Positions 1 to 7,304 of a DNA stretch of 64,000 bases are shown one piece after another. Both the position numbers and the translations under genes were made by a program. This DNA comes from Vibrio campbellii CAIM 519 = NBRC 15631 = ATCC 25920 (GTDB lineage: Bacteria > Pseudomonadota > Gammaproteobacteria > Enterobacterales > Vibrionaceae). Positions within the stretch are counted from its first letter, which is position 1, and each line of letters begins with the position of its first letter. The stretch lies in assembly GCF_002163755.1 (NCBI RefSeq), contig NZ_CP015863.1, positions 1,426,001 to 1,490,000 of the forward strand. Direction: 5' to 3'. The notes beneath the pieces were generated by a model. That model saw only the letters and a list, made by a program, of their open reading frames with translations. It ran no database searches and was not told where the DNA came from.

Positions 1-146
1 GGCTCACTCACATCAGCCATTTTCGCTAACGTTGCAATGCTTGAATGAATTGCAGTTTGTGGAGACGCCATAATTACTTCCGCAACTTTGCGCTCTGACT
101 TACTGAAATTCTCCAGATTTTTTTGAATTTTTTCTAATGTATTCAT
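1..146 (-). CDS. hexR: HexR, RpiR-family transcriptional regulator (5' part only)
   Basis: Only the first 48 codons lie in the window; the gene runs off the left edge. The N-terminus (MNTLEKIQKNLENFSKSERK, then a segment with AEVI, ASP and the IHSSIA stretch) matches the N-terminal HTH_6 domain of HexR as I know it from enterobacteria and vibrios. HexR represses central carbon genes (Entner-Doudoroff, glycolysis, gluconeogenesis) and responds to KDPG through a C-terminal SIS domain, which is outside the window. The start is the ATG read from 146 to 144. It shares its strand with panP downstream of the 5' region. Confidence 0.85.
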   Translation of the reverse strand, partial: MNTLEKIQKNLENFSKSERKVAEVIMASPQTAIHSSIATLAKMADVSE

Positions 147-403
147 AGTGTTCACGAGGGTATAGAGAACAACTCGCTGGCTCTGCTAACGGGTGGAAAC
201 CCAAGGGCTTCTCGGTCTAGAGGGGCGTTAACGAAAACTACCAGCGCCATAAAATCAGTATAAACCCGATCCTCAATCTGGCTAAACCAAATACGGTTAC
301 TATTTCGTGAGAATTTGACAAGCCTCAAACAAAATGTTGTAAAAACTACAGAATTGGATGTGGGATAGTTGGTTTGTTGCTCTAGTGGCACAATAATGAT
401 GTT

Positions 404-448
404 TGAGTTACACCAAAACGAAAGAAATTTTCAATTTGATGTAACTCA
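404..448. repeat. 9-bp perfect inverted repeat between hexR and panP
   Basis: TGAGTTACA at 404-412 is matched exactly by its reverse complement TGTAACTCA at 440-448, with a 27-base AT-rich spacer. It lies just beyond the panP stop codon. It could form a long-loop hairpin at the panP mRNA 3' end or be a split operator. There is no clear T-run, so I do not call it a terminator. The rest of 147-457 shows no gene. Confidence 0.4.
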
Positions 449-457
449 CATTGACGC

Positions 458-2104
458 TTAGGAATTGAGAATGTCTTCGACTGTTTCTTCAATCTTCGCC
501 ATTAAACTTGGAGCTTGCAAAGCAATTTCGCGTTGCTCATCCAGAACAGTACTTAGAATATCGTTCGTAGTCAATGGGTTGGCTAATACAACACGGAAAA
601 CGATGGTGTTCATACGCTGCCATTGGTCTGGGTTCAGTCGAGTACGAGAAACGAATGATTTGCCCGTTTCACGTTGACGCTTTTGGATAAATTGAGTCAG
701 CTGGTTTAACAACTCGTTCAATTTCTCTTTCTGCGTACCTTTTGCTTTTTCTAGCGCTGCTCGCATATGAGTTGGCAAGAAGCGATAGGTCAGTAGGCAA
801 AGCTCAGGCTCAGACACCAACTCAAAGTCTTCCTGCTGGTTGATAAGATCAGCAAAGTAACGAGCCTTGGCAATACTCTGATCGATCAGCAGTTCATAAC
901 CAGGGCGGCTGATGATGTGCATCGCTGCGTAAACCAGCATCGCCATACCTGAACGTGAGCCTTCCAGAGTATGGCTGCCTAAGTCTTTTGAACCTTTACG
1001 CAAGATATACTGCGCGTGATGCTCGATAGACTTCATCGCGTCTGGATCTTTAAACAGAACCATGCCCGCGCCCATTGGGATGTAGAGCTGTTTGTGGGCG
1101 TCAATGGTGACCGAGTCTGCAAGCTCAACACCGTCAAGCAGGTGACGATGGTGATTCGACATCAGAGTAGCTCCACCCCATGCTGCATCCACGTGAAAAT
1201 GGCAATTGTGTTCCGCACAAACTTCGGCGATTTGAGCCAGAGGATCAACGCTACCCGTCTCGGTTGTACCTGCAACACCAACGACAGCGATAGGCTTGAT
1301 GTTTTGTGCTTCAAGCTCAGCGATTTTCACTTTAAGGTCATCAACGATGATGCGGTTATTTGCATCTGTTTTGACAGCAACCAAGCCTTCTTGACCAAGA
1401 CCAAGTACGTCAGCGGCTTTCTTTAATGAATAGTGGCCACGCTCTGAAACAAGAATTGCCAGTCCTTCATAGCCATAGTGCTTCATGGCTTTGAATAGAC
1501 CTTCTTTTTCCACGCCTTTAAACGCACCGTTCGCTTTTAACGCCTTGTTGCGTGCAACCCAAAGCGCAGTAATGTTGGCGATGGTACCGCCAGAACAAAA
1601 TGCACCGAGAGAGTGCTTCGCACTGTGCATCCACTTAGCGTAGAACTTATCGTCCTGTCCGTAGATAAGACGGTGCAGCATACCAAGCACTTGGCGTTCA
1701 AGTGGTGTGAATGCTTTCGAAGTTTCAATCTTTACCAAGTTTTGGTTTAAAGCAATCATGATCTTCGACAACGGCATTAAGAAATACGGTAGGGCAGAAG
1801 TCATGTGACCAATAAAGCTTGGTGCAGAAGTGTGAACCGAGTGAGATACCAAAGTATCAAGCAGGTGCTCGGTGTGGTCTGAAACGAACTCAGGTTGCTC
1901 AGGAATCTGAGCAGAAGAAAAGTCTTTCTCTATTTCGTGTAAAGGCTTTTCTTCTGCCACGATGTGTTCACGAAGAAATTGATTCAAGTTCTGGGAGAGA
2001 CTTTCGTCGATTTTGGTCAACGTCGAATCTGGACCTTCAGGAATCGTGAAGATCTTTAACAAGCTCACAAAGCTAACGTCAGCGGTTTTTTGTTCCTTAA
2101 CCAT
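458..2104 (-). CDS. panP: PLP-dependent aspartate 1-decarboxylase PanP
   Basis: A 548-residue group II PLP decarboxylase of the kind that vibrios use to make beta-alanine from aspartate for pantothenate and CoA synthesis, in place of the pyruvoyl enzyme PanD. Older annotations call such proteins glutamate decarboxylase. Visible landmarks are the cofactor motif HVDAAWGG (Asp near 306), the Schiff-base lysine in DAHKQ (about 338) and the SGGTIAN phosphate-binding stretch (about 171-177). Length fits the family. The start ATG at 2104 has only a weak ribosome site. It stands alone between hexR and a small secreted protein. The precise substrate is inferred from family membership. Confidence 0.85.
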   Translation of the reverse strand: MVKEQKTADVSFVSLLKIFTIPEGPDSTLTKIDESLSQNLNQFLREHIVAEEKPLHEIEKDFSSAQIPEQPEFVSDHTEHLLDTLVSHSVHTSAPSFIGHMTSALPYFLMPLSKIMIALNQNLVKIETSKAFTPLERQVLGMLHRLIYGQDDKFYAKWMHSAKHSLGAFCSGGTIANITALWVARNKALKANGAFKGVEKEGLFKAMKHYGYEGLAILVSERGHYSLKKAADVLGLGQEGLVAVKTDANNRIIVDDLKVKIAELEAQNIKPIAVVGVAGTTETGSVDPLAQIAEVCAEHNCHFHVDAAWGGATLMSNHHRHLLDGVELADSVTIDAHKQLYIPMGAGMVLFKDPDAMKSIEHHAQYILRKGSKDLGSHTLEGSRSGMAMLVYAAMHIISRPGYELLIDQSIAKARYFADLINQQEDFELVSEPELCLLTYRFLPTHMRAALEKAKGTQKEKLNELLNQLTQFIQKRQRETGKSFVSRTRLNPDQWQRMNTIVFRVVLANPLTTNDILSTVLDEQREIALQAPSLMAKIEETVEDILNS

Positions 2105-2156
2105 AGCAAAGAATCTTTGTAGTTATTTTGGTAATGCGAGCGCCACAATCTAAACC

Positions 2157-2180
2157 AAAACGGGCGCAAAGTCCCGTTTT
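2157..2180 (-). terminator. Rho-independent terminator after the small secreted protein gene
   Basis: An 8-bp stem AAAACGGG/CCCGTTTT closes an 8-base loop; U-rich flanks occur on both sides. It lies between the stop of the 2226-2738 gene and the start of panP, so it ends the upstream minus-strand gene and separates the two units. Confidence 0.7.
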
Positions 2181-2225
2181 AATTATTGAAACCCACGTTG
2201 CTGAAATGAAATTCTTAGGCGAGGT

Positions 2226-2738
2226 TTATTCACACTTCTGCTTTTCAATCTTAGCAATTGATTGATTGTACTTATTAAGTGCAGAATCGATCTGTTTTGG
2301 ATGGCTTAATAAGTCAGCAAAAGCAGAACGTAGGTCATAGTTCTTTGGGTGGTTTGCTGATTGGCGGTCGCTGAACGTCTTTTGTGCCGCTTGGCCTAGT
2401 TCATCGCTGCGTGTCGCCAGTTGTTTTACATCGTGCTGTTCTAGCTTCAGCCATGCTTCTACAGGTTGCTCTGTTGCAACACGGCTAGGATCGTTCTTCA
2501 AGAAGTAATGTACCGCTTCACGGTTAAGCCCGAAGTGGTGCTTACGACCTTCTAAGAACCACTGACTTACTTCTTTCAAATCAGGGTATTGCGTAACGGT
2601 TAGGTCAACGAGATCTTGGTACCACTGCAGAGAAGCATCGATGTAACCGTCGTATTTGTTTGCAAGACATTGCTGATCAGCAGCAAAAGTGAAAGTTGAG
2701 CTTGTAGCGAGGAGCGCCGCAACGACAAAGCGTTTCAT
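2226..2738 (-). CDS. Small secreted protein of unknown function
   Basis: A 170-residue protein starting at the ATG at 2738, which has an AAAGGAAT ribosome site; an upstream in-frame start at 2783 would only lengthen the leader. Residues 1-19 form a clean signal peptide ending in FTFA before ADQQC. The mature part is helical and charged, with two cysteines (one near each end, CLANKY and the C-terminal KQKCE) that could form a disulfide. I do not recognise a named domain. It is probably periplasmic and is followed by its own terminator. Confidence 0.75.
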   Translation of the reverse strand: MKRFVVAALLATSSTFTFAADQQCLANKYDGYIDASLQWYQDLVDLTVTQYPDLKEVSQWFLEGRKHHFGLNREAVHYFLKNDPSRVATEQPVEAWLKLEQHDVKQLATRSDELGQAAQKTFSDRQSANHPKNYDLRSAFADLLSHPKQIDSALNKYNQSIAKIEKQKCE

Positions 2739-2947
2739 TGTTATTCCTTTCGGTTGTATTCCCTTTGTAACCCTAATAGGCACTATGCCTTGCCTGTCAC
2801 TGATTACCGATCCAAGAGTTAAAAATCAAAGGGCTCGATAACAAAGCGGTAAACCAGAAAATTCTCTTTGAATTGAGCATTTTGAGGTTACGTGGGTATT
2901 TGAATTTTTGCCGTATTGTAATGGATGTTAAGGACTATTCCTGAGAT

Positions 2948-3853
2948 CTAGCTAGCAAGAGACACAAAGAAAAGCATCATTACAGGCACTAATAAGCTTA
3001 GGATAAAACCGCTAACAATCGCGACAGGCACACATCGAACACCACCAGTGGTTTGAATCACCGGTAGGGTAAAGTCCATTGCTGTAGCACCCGCGAAGCC
3101 AATAGCAGTCGAAGGATAAGTGCGAATAAATAGTGGAATCGCGACCAATGCAACCAGCTCTCGTATTAACTCAATCAAGAAGGAGGCTCCGCCAAAGATT
3201 GGGCCAAATGCATCGCCCATCAAAATACCCGCCAGAGAGTACCAGCCAAAGCCCGATGACATTGCTAACGCTTGATAGAGTGGTAGGTCGAGAATCATTC
3301 CGGCAATGACGCCACCGATCATGCACGTCAATATGATCACTGAAGCGATTGCCATGCCTTGTTTATTCAAAAGAATCTGGCGCAGCGTTAGGCCACTGTT
3401 GCGCAGTTGAATGCCAATAAAGAACAGCAATAGAAATAAAATCCACTCGCTTGCGGTATCAACCCAAGAAAGCCCAATGGGAAGAATTAGGCCAGCAATC
3501 AAACCACCGCCAACAACGACCACTAATTTGACCGATTCTAATGCCATAGAAGAGAGAGGAAGTTTCTTCTGATTTTGGTCCGTCTGCAAAGGCAGCAGTT
3601 TATCAACCAATGGCAAAGCCATGAGGTTACATACACCCAAGCAAACAAAAAAAGTGCCCGCGTAGAGGAGGATGGTTTGCAGGTTGCTACCAAGGTTATC
3701 AAGCGCAGCCAAGCTCAATCCCATCAAAGAGAGGATGACGTAAATAAGGTAAGAGGTCGATTTATTGATCTTCTCCAGTACTGACGAGCGAGAAACTGGA
3801 ATTAAATAGCCCACCACTAATGGAGCGAAGATAAATAGTATCCCCGAGAACAT
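2948..3853 (-). CDS. lysO: Lysine exporter LysO family protein
   Basis: A 301-residue inner-membrane protein with about eight to ten hydrophobic segments. The start and first segment (MFSGILFIFAPLVVGYLIP) and the SYLIYVILSLMGLSLAALDN region match LysO/YbjE (DUF340), which exports L-lysine and confers resistance to toxic lysine analogues in E. coli. I chose the start at 3853 because the family begins MFSG; an upstream in-frame ATG at 3901 would add 16 residues. No lysine riboswitch is visible in the roughly 100 bases upstream. Substrate is inferred by family. Confidence 0.8.
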   Translation of the reverse strand: MFSGILFIFAPLVVGYLIPVSRSSVLEKINKSTSYLIYVILSLMGLSLAALDNLGSNLQTILLYAGTFFVCLGVCNLMALPLVDKLLPLQTDQNQKKLPLSSMALESVKLVVVVGGGLIAGLILPIGLSWVDTASEWILFLLLFFIGIQLRNSGLTLRQILLNKQGMAIASVIILTCMIGGVIAGMILDLPLYQALAMSSGFGWYSLAGILMGDAFGPIFGGASFLIELIRELVALVAIPLFIRTYPSTAIGFAGATAMDFTLPVIQTTGGVRCVPVAIVSGFILSLLVPVMMLFFVSLAS

Positions 3854-3957
3854 AAAACTCAATGATTCCTTTCTGAGATAAGCAAAATTCAGCCACGCCA
3901 AAATGAATCAGAATACTACCTTAATGGAGTCGTGGCTGGATTTTGATGTATTAGAGA

Positions 3958-4878
3958 TTAAAGGCCGCTTGCGCTAAGCACTTCTTTAATTTCACTTTGG
4001 AAGTCAGTATCACTCATATTGCTGAGATCGTACAAGACCTCGGCGCCAGTTAAATTGAACTCTACTTCGTGATCTTCGATACGGTCATCTTGATTACGGA
4101 ACATCAAGAGGTGATTAGCAATGCGAGCAATATCGAGGTAGCTGACCTCTGGACGTGAAGCTTCGTATTTCTCATTAGATGAAACTTCGCGGAAATCATT
4201 ATCAAAGCCCCATCTCTCAAGCACTAATTTACTTGTTGCAGAACAGCGGGTCTGGAATACCTGCAATGCGATATCTGGATCGAGGTAATTACCGCGATCA
4301 AGATACAAATGGTATTCGTTTATCAAGCAGAACAAGCCTATGTCCGCCAATAAACCAACCAACAATGCCTTCTCTTGTTCTAGATGACCATAAGTCGCAG
4401 GTTCATGCTTACGAAACTCCTGAACCACCAACACCATGGTTGCGCCAAGCTCACGAGAAACTGCGGCACTTTTCACTAAGATACTATTACATTCTTTGGT
4501 TAAGTTTACTGAATGCTTTAATTGTTCAATCGCTTGTGCAGTGACAATGTCTCTTACGCGAAGAATACCGAGTCGAGAAACCGCCGTTATTAAATCATTG
4601 CAAGTGATATTGCGACGATTAAAGATAACGGAGTTCGCGACACGCACGACAACAGCAGCTAGGCCAGGATCTTCTAAAAGCGCATTGGCAACGTCTGCGA
4701 TGGTGGTGTGTTCTTCAGTGCAAAGCTGCTGAATCCTGAGTACGACATCAGGGATCGGAGGAAGAGAAATTTTGCCAGTAGAAATAGATTGTTCTACCAG
4801 CTGAGCGAACTCAGATTCAAGTGCTTTTATAAGCTTATCTTTATTATTCGGTAGCCAGAAAAATGATAGATGTTCCAT
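3958..4878 (-). CDS. HDOD-domain protein
   Basis: A 306-residue protein containing the HDOD fold: the ISLPPIPDVVLRIQQL opening, the LLEDPGLAAVVVRVANS helix and a later AALLVGLLADIG-like segment (here KALLVGLLADIG). HDOD proteins are degenerate relatives of HD phosphohydrolases and act in signalling through protein contacts; the classic metal-binding His-Asp pair is not evident. The start at 4878 (MEHLSFFW) is preferred over 4920. It stands between lysO and tfoX, which read in opposite directions. Its partner is unknown. Confidence 0.75.
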   Translation of the reverse strand: MEHLSFFWLPNNKDKLIKALESEFAQLVEQSISTGKISLPPIPDVVLRIQQLCTEEHTTIADVANALLEDPGLAAVVVRVANSVIFNRRNITCNDLITAVSRLGILRVRDIVTAQAIEQLKHSVNLTKECNSILVKSAAVSRELGATMVLVVQEFRKHEPATYGHLEQEKALLVGLLADIGLFCLINEYHLYLDRGNYLDPDIALQVFQTRCSATSKLVLERWGFDNDFREVSSNEKYEASRPEVSYLDIARIANHLLMFRNQDDRIEDHEVEFNLTGAEVLYDLSNMSDTDFQSEIKEVLSASGL

Positions 4879-5038
4879 TACGACGCTGTGCTTGAGAGCT
4901 TTCGTACAGTGTACCCTCACAGTATGTTAGTTATCAATTAAATACCTGCCTCGCTTTTGCAATTGCTGGATTAATCACCATAATGCTTGATTTTTGGCAG
5001 TGATTTCGTCAAAAAAACATCGGTCCAGGAGTTGTAAG

Positions 5039-5054
5039 TGTGAAACTAATCACG
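5039..5054. promoter_or_regulatory. CRP-binding site upstream of tfoX
   Basis: TGTGAAACTAATCACG has half sites TGTGA and TCACG spaced by six bases, one mismatch from the TGTGA-N6-TCACA consensus. It lies 195 bases before the tfoX start. cAMP-CRP is known to activate tfoX directly in vibrios, so the site is placed where expected. The remaining leader to 5248 is AT-rich and would include the 5' UTR that the TfoR small RNA acts on in V. cholerae. Confidence 0.7.
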
Positions 5055-5248
5055 TATGTTGAATTTGCACTTTGGCATCTGTGACATAGATCCTAACTTA
5101 TTTTTCAACGTTAAGTATGATTAAGACAGTTGGTGAGCGCAATTCACAAAAAATACGCCAACATATCGACAATTTATAATTCGCTACAAGCTGCTGTTTA
5201 TCTGGTGACATCGCTAATCGGGGTAACTTATTCCAATTAAAGAGGTCA

Positions 5249-5836
5249 ATGGACATGACAGACCAAGCTTTTTTTAAATATGTAAGCAATTTTAGTGAGT
5301 ACCAAAAACGTTCAATGTTCGGCGGTATTGGTTTATTCAGCAACGACGCAATGTTTGCTCTGGTAAGTAACGACTGCTGTTACTTGCGCGGTGGCAATGG
5401 CCTCGATGAAGAGTTTACTCAACTAAACTGTGAAAAATATAAGCACGTCAAAAAACAAACGACGGCAACGGTAAATTATTACGATGTAACAGAATTGTTT
5501 GATTCCGGTTTTGCTGGGTTGGATGAGCTGTTACAAAAATCAATTAATTTTTCTATCAAGGAACGCAAATACCAAAAGTCTTCAGCCAGTAGACGTTTGC
5601 GTGATCTACCGAATATGCAGCTAACGCTAGAGCGTATGGTAAAGAAAGCGGGTATTGATGACGTAGACACGTTTTTGGAGCTTGGCCCAGTAGAAGTCTT
5701 CAACAAAGTAAAAGTGGCATACGGCAGTGATGTAGATGTTAAGCTGCTTTGGAAGTTTGCTGGTGCGATTGATGGTATCCATTGGAAACTGATCCAAGAA
5801 CCACGCAAGAAGCAGCTACTGGCTATGTGTGAATAA
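5249..5836 (+). CDS. tfoX: TfoX, regulator of natural competence
   Basis: A 195-residue Sxy/TfoX protein. The N-terminal TfoX domain contains the diagnostic KRSMFGGIGLF motif (about residues 20-30) and the C-terminal domain has the RLRDLPNMQ...L...GI-DVDTFLELGPVEVFNKVK pattern. In vibrios TfoX switches on DNA-uptake pili, competence genes and type VI secretion on chitin, together with CRP and QstR. The start at 5249 has an AAAGAGG ribosome site; a second in-frame ATG lies two codons on. A CRP site is upstream and a strong terminator downstream. The other vibrio paralogue TfoY is a possible alternative, but the neighbourhood fits TfoX. Confidence 0.88.
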   Translation: MDMTDQAFFKYVSNFSEYQKRSMFGGIGLFSNDAMFALVSNDCCYLRGGNGLDEEFTQLNCEKYKHVKKQTTATVNYYDVTELFDSGFAGLDELLQKSINFSIKERKYQKSSASRRLRDLPNMQLTLERMVKKAGIDDVDTFLELGPVEVFNKVKVAYGSDVDVKLLWKFAGAIDGIHWKLIQEPRKKQLLAMCE

Positions 5837-5981
5837 ATCTATTTAGTTTCACGATGATTGACTCGTTTAGGATGAAGTTAGCGAGTCATAAAAGGTGAGT
5901 GTTGAAAGCGACAAAAAGGAAGTTGATGTTTTTGACCACTTCATTTGAGTTAGTCATTGCAACAAATTAGTTTTTACCCAT

Positions 5982-6011
5982 AAAAAACCGAGGCATATGC
6001 CTCGGTTTTTT
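5982..6011. terminator. Bidirectional terminator between tfoX and the outer-membrane protein gene
   Basis: The palindrome CCGAGGCATATGCCTCGG (5988-6005) is flanked by an A-run on the left and a T-run on the right, so it can end both the rightward tfoX transcript and the leftward gene at 6051. Confidence 0.9.
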
Positions 6012-6050
6012 TATTTTTTTGCTTCTGTTAGAGCGTAATCAAATGATTGA

Positions 6051-6599
6051 TTAGAACTTGAAGCGAGTCGTGAACATTACTTGGTCACCGTAGAAGTCGT
6101 TGATACGTGCTTCTGCACCTAGAGAGAATAGCTCTGTAGAGTGGAATCGAGCGTAAACCGAACCGATCCAATCGTCATCGTTGTCGATAGATACGTAACC
6201 TGCTTTACCACCCACTTCTAGCTGAGGACCAAGCCACTGGCGTACACCAAGGTTAAGTTCCATACCCACGTCTGTGCTGCTTGAGTTTGATGGCTGCACA
6301 ACACGCATTAGCATTTCACCAGTTAGGTCTGCCCAGTTGTTAAGTGGAGAGTGGAAACCAAAACCTGTAGCTGAGTCGAAATCGCCATCGAATTCAGAAT
6401 CGATGCGCGCAACTACGTGTGCATTTGGGTGGATTGATTTGCTAAAACCAGCACCGAATGTCACAGGGCTTGCACCAATGCGAGCTTCCATGTAGTCGTA
6501 GTTAAAGTTGCTCATTGTTGCTGGAGCGTTGTAGTCGTTCGCAGCTAGAGCTTGGCTAGATGCCAGCAAAAGGGCAGTGGCTAATAGTGTTTTACGCAT
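6051..6599 (-). CDS. Putative outer-membrane beta-barrel protein
   Basis: A 182-residue protein with a signal peptide (MRKTLLATALLLASSQALA) and alternating hydrophobic/polar strands ending in a C-terminal aromatic residue (MFTTRFKF), the usual signature of an outer-membrane barrel. Sequence such as FGAGFSKSIHPNAHVVARID and ARFHSTELFSLGAEARI suggests a small YfaZ-like or Omp-like barrel. The start at 6599 is chosen because it opens the signal peptide; an upstream start would add 16 unlikely residues. It lies downstream of the regulator/kinase pair on the same strand. Function is unknown. Confidence 0.7.
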   Translation of the reverse strand: MRKTLLATALLLASSQALAANDYNAPATMSNFNYDYMEARIGASPVTFGAGFSKSIHPNAHVVARIDSEFDGDFDSATGFGFHSPLNNWADLTGEMLMRVVQPSNSSSTDVGMELNLGVRQWLGPQLEVGGKAGYVSIDNDDDWIGSVYARFHSTELFSLGAEARINDFYGDQVMFTTRFKF

Positions 6600-6806
6600 A
6601 ACTAACGATAAACCTTGTCTTATAGTTCCATGGATCCAAGTAACCACTTGAACCGTAATCTGATTTGTTCGACATCATAATAAAAACCAAGGTCGACGAC
6701 CAACAAAAAAGTGTCGATGTTTTGTCAAATGAGTCAATTGTGCCATGTTCACAGCAAAAAACGCGCCATGTAGGAGGTATCTTGGTGCCTTTTTCTCGCA
6801 AAAAGA

Positions 6807-7304
6807 TTATTCGCCGAAGCTTGCTCGTCTGTCAGCCATTGCATTGAGGATGGCTTCTGCATCCAGAATTGAGGTCCACGACAACAGATTGTCATCATTT
6901 TCTATCATAAAAGCAGTCAGTTGAGACGTGGTGGCTTCTCGCAGTTCTTCACCTTTCCATGGCTTGGCGATGTAGTAATCGAGACTTCCATGATTTACAG
7001 CTTCAACGGTGTCTTCTAGGCCTGCTTGCCCGGTGAGCAAGAGTTTACGTGCCGATTTTGTGTCACCATTTTGACTGAGCTCGATTAAGAAGCTTATACC
7101 AGTCTGCTCTGGCATGATGTGGTCACAAAGAATGAGGGCGAGCTGAATGCCATCTTCCGCCATTTCTTCAATCACTTGTTTGGCTTCCGTGACGGACTCC
7201 GCGCCTTCGACCACAAAGTTATCTTCAAATGGAATCAAATCCTGAAGGACACTATCCAAGACTTCTCTTTCATCATCCACGCACAAAATCAGATATTTAG
7301 TCAT
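6807..7304 (-). CDS. Single-domain-type response regulator
   Basis: A 165-residue receiver protein with a complete phosphorylation site: acidic pair Asp10-Asp11 (CVDDE), phosphoacceptor Asp61 (LILCDHIMP), Thr in LLTGQ and Lys114 in AKPW. After the receiver comes only a short C-terminal extension of about 35 residues with no DNA-binding domain, so output is probably through protein contact. Its start overlaps the stop of the kinase gene by four bases (ATGA), so the two are translationally coupled. The extension (FMIENDDNLLSWTSILDA) is also found after the kinase's own receiver-like domain, which shows the two share ancestry. Confidence 0.85.
   Translation of the reverse strand: MTKYLILCVDDEREVLDSVLQDLIPFEDNFVVEGAESVTEAKQVIEEMAEDGIQLALILCDHIMPEQTGISFLIELSQNGDTKSARKLLLTGQAGLEDTVEAVNHGSLDYYIAKPWKGEELREATTSQLTAFMIENDDNLLSWTSILDAEAILNAMADRRASFGE

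Noticed and set aside
345..365. TGTAG/TACAA-type imperfect palindrome upstream of hexR as a HexR operator
   Set aside because: Half-site spacing is 5 instead of the 7 of the known HexR site; a chance match is likely.
1016..1426. 136-codon open frame on the plus strand
   Set aside because: It lies wholly antisense inside panP, has no ribosome site or family resemblance, and panP is intact.
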